A stretch of DNA of 64,000 nucleotides, from the NCBI GenBank assembly GCA_964550935.1, contig CAZKBB010000001.1, forward strand, positions 1-64,000. Reading direction: 5' to 3'. How positions within the stretch are numbered: position 1 is the first letter of the stretch; every line of letters starts with the position of its first letter. Origin of the DNA: JBCBSP01 sp964550935 (GTDB lineage Bacteria > Pseudomonadota > Alphaproteobacteria > Caulobacterales > Maricaulaceae). The position numbers and the translations under genes are program-made. The notes beneath the pieces are model-generated. The model was given only the letters and a program-made list of their open reading frames with translations. It was not told where the DNA came from and ran no database searches. This document shows, one piece after another, positions 59,504 to 64,000 of this stretch.

Positions 59504-60265
59504 ATGGCTTCCAACGACGCCAAACCCGGGTCTGACGCGCAGGTTGGGGCTCAATCTGCGCCGAAACAGCTTGGTCAGACAGCTCAGGCCAAGGCGGCCC
59601 CCTCCGCCAAGGCGCAAGCGAGCGCTCCGGTTTCGGCTCAGCCGGCTTCGTCCAAGCCGGCGGCGAGCAAAGCCGGGAAGCCGACGTCCAAGCCGGCCGC
59701 CGCAAAATCGAAAACCAAGGCTGCTTCGTCCCAGAAGCCGGCCGCCGCAAACACCAACAAGCGGGCTCGCACTGCCAAACGCCAGCCGTCCGCCCCGCGC
59801 CGCTACACTGGAGAGAGCACCATGGCCACCGCCGCCAAAAAAGACGCCGCCAAAGAAACCTTCGAAACCATCTCCGTCGCTTCGAACGAGGCGATCAAGG
59901 AAGGCTTCGAAAAGTCACTCGCTGCGTTCAACGACGTGAGCGCGTTCCAAAAGGAAAGCGTCGACGCTGTGATCGCCTCGGCGACGACCGCGACGAAGTC
60001 GATCGAAGAGATCAACACGAGCATGGTCACCTTCGCCAAGAAGTCGATGGAAGACTCGGTGTCGGCTGCAAAGTCGATGGCGGCGGCCAAGTCGGTTCAG
60101 GAACTTATCGAGATCCACGCCGACTACACCAAGTCCGCGCTCGACGGCTATCTCGCCGAAATGAACAAGACGAACGACCTGATGTCGGGCATGTTCAAGG
60201 ACAGCTTCAAGCCGCTCAATGACCGCATGGCTGCGGCCGTCGAGATGATGCAATCTCAGCGCTGA
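59504..60265 (+). CDS. Phasin with Ala/Lys/Pro-rich N-terminal extension
   Basis: The 253-residue protein has a phasin domain from about 110 to 250 (ETFETISVASNEAIKEGFEK, SYxK-like helices, DYTKSALDGYLAEMNKTNDL), which coats polyhydroxyalkanoate granules. The first roughly 105 residues are almost only Ala, Ser, Pro, Lys and Gln, histone H1/PhaF-like, and could bind nucleoid DNA. AAAGGATG precedes ATG 59504. An internal in-frame ATG at 59822, with GGAGAG six bases upstream, would give a compact 147-residue phasin. Confidence 0.83.
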   Translation: MASNDAKPGSDAQVGAQSAPKQLGQTAQAKAAPSAKAQASAPVSAQPASSKPAASKAGKPTSKPAAAKSKTKAASSQKPAAANTNKRARTAKRQPSAPRRYTGESTMATAAKKDAAKETFETISVASNEAIKEGFEKSLAAFNDVSAFQKESVDAVIASATTATKSIEEINTSMVTFAKKSMEDSVSAAKSMAAAKSVQELIEIHADYTKSALDGYLAEMNKTNDLMSGMFKDSFKPLNDRMAAAVEMMQSQR

Positions 60266-60324
60266 TCACAAGTTTTGATCGGCGCCCTTCTTTTGCGCCG
60301 ATCTTACCGTTCCTCCCTGACTGG

Positions 60325-60357
60325 CCCGGCGAAGCTTTCGCCGGGTCTTTTTTTGTT
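60325..60357 (+). terminator. Rho-independent terminator after the phasin gene
   Basis: CCCGGCGAA (60325-60333) pairs with TTCGCCGGG (60337-60345) and is followed by TCTTTTTTTGTTT. A second, weaker hairpin (GATCGGCGC 60277-60285 with GCGCCGATC 60295-60303) lies just before it. Confidence 0.85.
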
Positions 60358-60490
60358 TGTTCGCCGTGGGGCGCGACACGTGCGCGCGATCTGCGCGCCG
60401 CGGACCGTCGGCCTTTTCATGGGGGGGCGGATACCTATTTAATTAGAGCCGGCTCGAACGAAGCGGGCCGGCAGCGAGACCTGACGACGC

Positions 60491-60817
60491 ATGACCGAAC
60501 GTCGAAGTCCTGCGGATCCCGGACGCGAAAGCGGCGTCGCGGTTAAGCCGCGCGCCCGCACGCAACGGCCGTCGATGTATAAGGTGTTGCTGCTCAACGA
60601 CGATTACACTCCGATGGAGTTCGTCGTGGAGGTTCTGATGCGCATCTTCCACAAGACTCAGGAGGAGGCGACTCGCATCATGCTCCATGTGCACCAACAT
60701 GGAGTCGGGTTGTGCGGCGTGTTCACCTACGAAGTCGCCGAAACCAAAGTCGCACAGGTTATGGACGCGGCGCGCCGCGCGCAGCATCCTCTGCAATGCA
60801 CCATGGAAAAGGATTGA
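60491..60817 (+). CDS. clpS: ATP-dependent Clp protease adaptor ClpS
   Basis: ClpS delivers N-degron substrates to ClpAP. The 108-residue protein has a disordered N-terminus, then YKVLLLNDDYTPMEFVVEVL (N-degron pocket), LHVHQHGVGLCGVFTYEVAE and the C-terminal helix. Length is normal. It is 4 bp before the clpA start, so the adaptor and unfoldase are co-translated. Confidence 0.95.
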   Translation: MTERRSPADPGRESGVAVKPRARTQRPSMYKVLLLNDDYTPMEFVVEVLMRIFHKTQEEATRIMLHVHQHGVGLCGVFTYEVAETKVAQVMDAARRAQHPLQCTMEKD

Positions 60818-60821
60818 GCCT

Positions 60822-63158
60822 TTGCCGTCGTTTTCTCCAGCTCTCGAAGCCTCCCTGCGCCGCGGGCTGACGCTCGCCAACGAGCGCCAGCACGAATACG
60901 CCACGTTGGAGCACCTCCTCCTGTCCCTCTGCGAGGATGAGGACGCCGGCGCGGTCATGCGCGCGTGCGACGTGGATATCGACGAGCTGGCCGGCACGCT
61001 TACCGAGTACATCGACAATGAGCTTGAAAGCCTTGTCGCGGACACCGGCGAGGACGCGAAGCCGACCGCCGGCTTCCAGCGCGTCATCCAACGCGCGGTC
61101 ATCCACGTGCAGAATTCTGGGCGCGAGGAGGTGACCGGCGCGAACGTGCTCGTGGCCCTGTTCGCCGAGCGGGAAAGTCACGCGGCCTACTTCCTGGCTG
61201 AGCGGGACATGACGCGTTACGACGCGGTGAACTTCATCTCCCACGGCATCGCGAAAAAGCCGGGCGCCGATGAGCCGAGACCGGCGCGCGGCGCGGCTGA
61301 AGAGGTCGAGGAAGAGGACGCCGGCGAGGACAAGGACGACGTCCTGTCGGCCTATTGCGTCGATCTGAACGCTAAGGCTCGCACGGGCGGGGTCGATCCG
61401 CTGATCGGGCGCGAGCATGAAGTCGAGCGCTGCGTCCAGGTCCTGTGCCGCCGACGCAAGAACAACCCGCTACTGGTGGGCGATCCGGGCGTGGGCAAGA
61501 CCGCGATTGCGGAAGGCCTGGCGCGCAAGATCATCGAGAACGATGTGCCCGTCGTCCTTGAGGACGCGGTGATCTTCTCCCTCGACATGGGCGCGCTCCT
61601 GGCCGGCACGCGCTACCGCGGCGACTTTGAGGAGCGCGTCAAGCAGGTGGTCAAGGCGCTGGAGAAGCGCCCTGAAGCCATCTTGTTCATTGACGAGATC
61701 CACACCGTCATCGGCGCCGGCGCGACCTCGGGCGGCGCGATGGATGCCTCGAACTTGCTCAAGCCGGCGCTGCAATCGGGCAGCCTGCGCTGCATGGGCT
61801 CGACCACCTACAAGGAATACCGCCAGCACTTCGAGAAAGACCGCGCGCTCGCGCGCCGGTTCCAGAAGATCGACGTGGTGGAGCCGACCGTGCCCGACAC
61901 GGTGAAGATCCTCGGAGGGCTGAAGCCCTATTTTGAGGAGTTTCACGATATCCGTTTCACCGCCGAGGCGCTGAAGTCGGCCGCCGAGCTGTCCGCGCGC
62001 TACCTCACCGACCGCAAGCTGCCCGACAAGGCGATCGACGTGATCGACGAGGCTGGGGCCTCCATGCGGCTTTTGAGCCCGTCGAAGCGGAAAAAGACGA
62101 TCGGCGTGAAGGAGGTCGAGGCGGTCATCTCGAAGATGGCGCGCATCCCGCCGAAATCGGTTTCCAAGACCGACGAGGCGGCGCTGAAGGATCTCGACAG
62201 CGCCCTCAAGCGCGTCGTCTACGGTCAGGAAGGCGCGATCGACAAGCTGGCCAGCGCCATCAAGCTGGCCCGTGCGGGCCTTCGCGAGCCGAACAAGCCG
62301 ATCGGCAGCTATCTGTTCTCCGGCCCGACGGGCGTCGGCAAGACCGAGGTCGCGCGTCAGCTCGCCAGCCAACTCGGCGTTGAGCTCCTGCGCTTTGATA
62401 TGTCCGAGTACATGGAGCGCCACACCGTCAGCCGTCTGCTCGGCGCGCCTCCAGGCTATGTGGGCTACGATCAAGGCGGTCAGCTGACCGACGCGGTCGA
62501 CCAGCACCCGCACTCGGTCCTTCTGCTGGATGAGATCGAGAAGGCGCACCCGGACATCTTCAACGTGCTCCTGCAGGTGATGGACAACGGGTCGCTGACC
62601 GACTCAAACGGCAAGAAGGTCGATTTCCGCAACGTGGTCCTGATCATGACCACGAACGCGGGCGCGGCCGACGCGGCCAAGGAAGCGATCGGGTTCGGGC
62701 GCGGCAAGCGAGAAGGCGAGGACGAGGCGGCCATCGAGCGCCTGTTCACGCCTGAATTCCGCAACCGCCTGGACGCGGTCATTCCGTTCGCGGGCCTCAG
62801 CCCGGCCATCGTGGGCCGTGTGGTGGAGAAGTTCGTGCTGGAGCTTGAAGCCCAGCTCGCCGACCGCAACGTCACCTTCGAGCTGACCGAGGCGGCCACC
62901 GACTGGCTCGCCGGCAAGGGTTATGACGACAAGTTCGGCGCGCGTCCGCTCAGCCGCGTCATCCAGGAGCACATCAAGAAGCCGCTCGCCGACGAGATCC
63001 TGTTCGGCCAGCTGAAGAAGGGCGGCGTGGTCAAGGTGGACGTCGACGCCGCCGACGCCGACCGGCTCGACTTCGAGATCATCCCGGCCGACCGGCTGAA
63101 GACGCCCAAGACCAAGGGCGGCCCGAAGAAGACCCCGGCGGAGGAGACGGTCCGCTAA
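60822..63158 (+). CDS. clpA: ATP-dependent Clp protease ATP-binding subunit ClpA
   Basis: ClpA unfolds substrates and feeds them to ClpP. A TTG at 60822, with AAGGA nine bases upstream, gives the family start PSFSPALEASLRRGLTLANE and 778 residues, the usual length. It has the Clp N domain (1-145), AAA1 with GDPGVGKT, AAA2 with GPTGVGKTEVARQ and the ClpA VLLLDEIEKAHPD Walker B. The longer open frame beginning at 60687 overlaps clpS and is rejected. No clpP is nearby. Confidence 0.94.
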   Translation: MPSFSPALEASLRRGLTLANERQHEYATLEHLLLSLCEDEDAGAVMRACDVDIDELAGTLTEYIDNELESLVADTGEDAKPTAGFQRVIQRAVIHVQNSGREEVTGANVLVALFAERESHAAYFLAERDMTRYDAVNFISHGIAKKPGADEPRPARGAAEEVEEEDAGEDKDDVLSAYCVDLNAKARTGGVDPLIGREHEVERCVQVLCRRRKNNPLLVGDPGVGKTAIAEGLARKIIENDVPVVLEDAVIFSLDMGALLAGTRYRGDFEERVKQVVKALEKRPEAILFIDEIHTVIGAGATSGGAMDASNLLKPALQSGSLRCMGSTTYKEYRQHFEKDRALARRFQKIDVVEPTVPDTVKILGGLKPYFEEFHDIRFTAEALKSAAELSARYLTDRKLPDKAIDVIDEAGASMRLLSPSKRKKTIGVKEVEAVISKMARIPPKSVSKTDEAALKDLDSALKRVVYGQEGAIDKLASAIKLARAGLREPNKPIGSYLFSGPTGVGKTEVARQLASQLGVELLRFDMSEYMERHTVSRLLGAPPGYVGYDQGGQLTDAVDQHPHSVLLLDEIEKAHPDIFNVLLQVMDNGSLTDSNGKKVDFRNVVLIMTTNAGAADAAKEAIGFGRGKREGEDEAAIERLFTPEFRNRLDAVIPFAGLSPAIVGRVVEKFVLELEAQLADRNVTFELTEAATDWLAGKGYDDKFGARPLSRVIQEHIKKPLADEILFGQLKKGGVVKVDVDAADADRLDFEIIPADRLKTPKTKGGPKKTPAEETVR

Positions 63159-63184
63159 GCGCGGATTTTCCGCTCGCCGAATTG

Positions 63185-63222
63185 AAAACGCCCCGGACGA
63201 TTGCTCGTCCGGGGCGTTTTTT
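63185..63222. terminator. Bidirectional terminator between clpA and the M3 peptidase gene
   Basis: AAAACGCCCCGGACGA and TCGTCCGGGGCGTTTT form a 16-bp perfect stem with a TTGC loop, followed by TT. A-run and T-run flanks on both sides make it work in either direction, suiting the two convergent genes. Confidence 0.9.
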
Positions 63223-63242
63223 ACGCGTGACGCCAGGCGGAC

Positions 63243-64000
63243 CTAGCCGCCGGTGTCGAAGCCGCGATTGCGCAGCAGCGGCTCCACGCTCGGCTCGCGG
63301 CCGCGGAAGCCGACATAGGCGTCCATCGCCGGCTGAGTGTCGCCGGCGGAGAAGACCTCGTCCTTCAGCTTCTGAGCCAGGTCGGGATCGAAGATGTTCC
63401 CGGCCTCCTCGAAGGCGGCGAAACCGTCATTGTCGAGCACGCCGGCCCAGAGATAGCTGTAATACCCGGCCGAGTAGCCTTCGCCTGCGAAGGTGTGCAG
63501 GAAATGCGTCGAGCGGTGACGCATCGGGATGTCCTCAAGATTCTCCCGGCTCGACAGCACTTCCTGTTCGAACAGGTCGATCTCCAGCTCCGACGGCTGG
63601 GTGTTGAGGTGATAGGCCATGTCCACGAAGCCGGAGTTCAAGAACTCCACCGTGGCGAAGCCCTGGTTGAACTGCGTCGCGTCGAGGACGCGCTCGAGGA
63701 GCGCCTCGGGCATCGGCTCGCCGGTCTCATGGTGCAGGGCGAAGCGCTGAAGCACCTCCGGCTCCGACAGCCAGTGCTCGTAGATTTGCGCGGGGAACTC
63801 CACGAAGTCCCGGTCCACCGAGGTGCCCGCCAGAGAGGGATACTCGGTGTCGGACAGGAGCCCGTGCAGGCCGTGGCCGAACTCGTGGAACAGCGTCGTC
63901 GCATCGGTGAAGGAGAGCAGAGCCGGCTCGCCCTCGGCCGGCTTGTTGTAGTTGCAGTTGTTGATGATCAGCGGGATTTCGCCGGTCACGCCGTTTTGCG
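63243..64000 (-). CDS. M3-family zinc oligopeptidase (Dcp-like), C-terminal part
   Basis: The gene continues beyond the window edge, so the N-terminus is not seen. The visible roughly 252 residues include the zinc motif LFHEFGHGLHGLLSD (HExxH-like HEFGH), then EYPSLAGTSVDRDFVEFPAQ and FAGEGYSAGYYSYLWAGVLD, the M3 C-terminal substrate-binding signature. It best matches peptidyl-dipeptidase Dcp or oligopeptidase A, which degrade short peptides. It could be exported, but that cannot be checked here. Confidence 0.88.
   Translation of the reverse strand, partial: QNGVTGEIPLIINNCNYNKPAEGEPALLSFTDATTLFHEFGHGLHGLLSDTEYPSLAGTSVDRDFVEFPAQIYEHWLSEPEVLQRFALHHETGEPMPEALLERVLDATQFNQGFATVEFLNSGFVDMAYHLNTQPSELEIDLFEQEVLSSRENLEDIPMRHRSTHFLHTFAGEGYSAGYYSYLWAGVLDNDGFAAFEEAGNIFDPDLAQKLKDEVFSAGDTQPAMDAYVGFRGREPSVEPLLRNRGFDTGG

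Overview
The window is GC-rich, densely coded bacterial DNA and reads as a chromosome segment of an alphaproteobacterium close to the Caulobacterales/Maricaulales (stalked, dimorphic marine type). Support for this comes from a complete alphaproteobacterial S10-spc-alpha ribosomal cluster, a MipZ division-site ATPase, an SpmX-type polarity protein (muramidase-like domain, acidic Pro-rich linker, two membrane helices), an ATP12 homologue, a phasin, ClpS next to ClpA, and a copy of the alphaproteobacterial dispersed intergenic repeat. The genus is not determined.

Regions. 1-14400: S10, spc and alpha operons (rpsJ to rplQ, 27 genes including secY, adk and rpoA), ended by a clear terminator. 14500-20840: housekeeping block with a DUF1232 protein, a DegP/DegQ protease, RarA, CrcB, an RluC-type pseudouridine synthase, a HAD phosphatase and ATP12; the last four are joined by ATGA overlaps. 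20930-24570: propionyl-CoA carboxylase beta, a minus-strand YefM-YoeB toxin-antitoxin module with a third lower-GC gene, and an unusual lipoprotein-type methyltransferase. 24700-30200: TetR regulator, DUF302 protein, FMN reductase, then an ArsR/permease/truncated methyltransferase/CxxC-thioredoxin cassette that decays into a transposase-like remnant, then a TauD-type dioxygenase. 30300-36400: PccA, small membrane proteins, LipB, an orphan FliN/SpoA protein, tRNA-Leu(GAG) and MgtE. 36370-46550: Kelch protein, SpmX, isovaleryl-CoA dehydrogenase, aldo/keto reductase, flavodoxin-fold protein, PsiE-like and LprI-like proteins, a cNMP-patatin (NTE-type) lipase, a dienoyl-CoA isomerase and a DUF5694 protein. 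46700-53680: leucine catabolism (MCC beta, methylglutaconyl-CoA hydratase, MCC alpha) interrupted by an AT-richer scar holding a collapsed MNT-HEPN pair and two paralogous small membrane proteins. 53750-64000: cupin-like dioxygenase, DUF1489, PanC, SPOR-like lipoprotein, MipZ, J-domain protein, D-Ala-D-Ala carboxypeptidase, phasin, ClpS, ClpA and the C-terminal part of an M3 peptidase.

How the genes work together. Ivd, MCC and the hydratase convert isovaleryl-CoA to HMG-CoA, and PccA/PccB carboxylate propionyl-CoA, so branched-chain and odd-chain carbon use is well represented. SpmX (polar kinase scaffold) and MipZ (FtsZ-ring placement) suggest asymmetric Caulobacter-like division. Mobile-DNA traces fall at three lower-GC or scarred places (about 22.47-23.42, 26.9-29.2 and 48.3-49.0 kb). 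I found no CRISPR array, no rRNA and no intact insertion sequence. No wholly new multi-gene system is proven. The best leads are the third gene attached to YefM-YoeB, the truncated arsenic-type cassette, the lipoprotein methyltransferase, the paralogous membrane pair, and several promoter-proximal palindromes.
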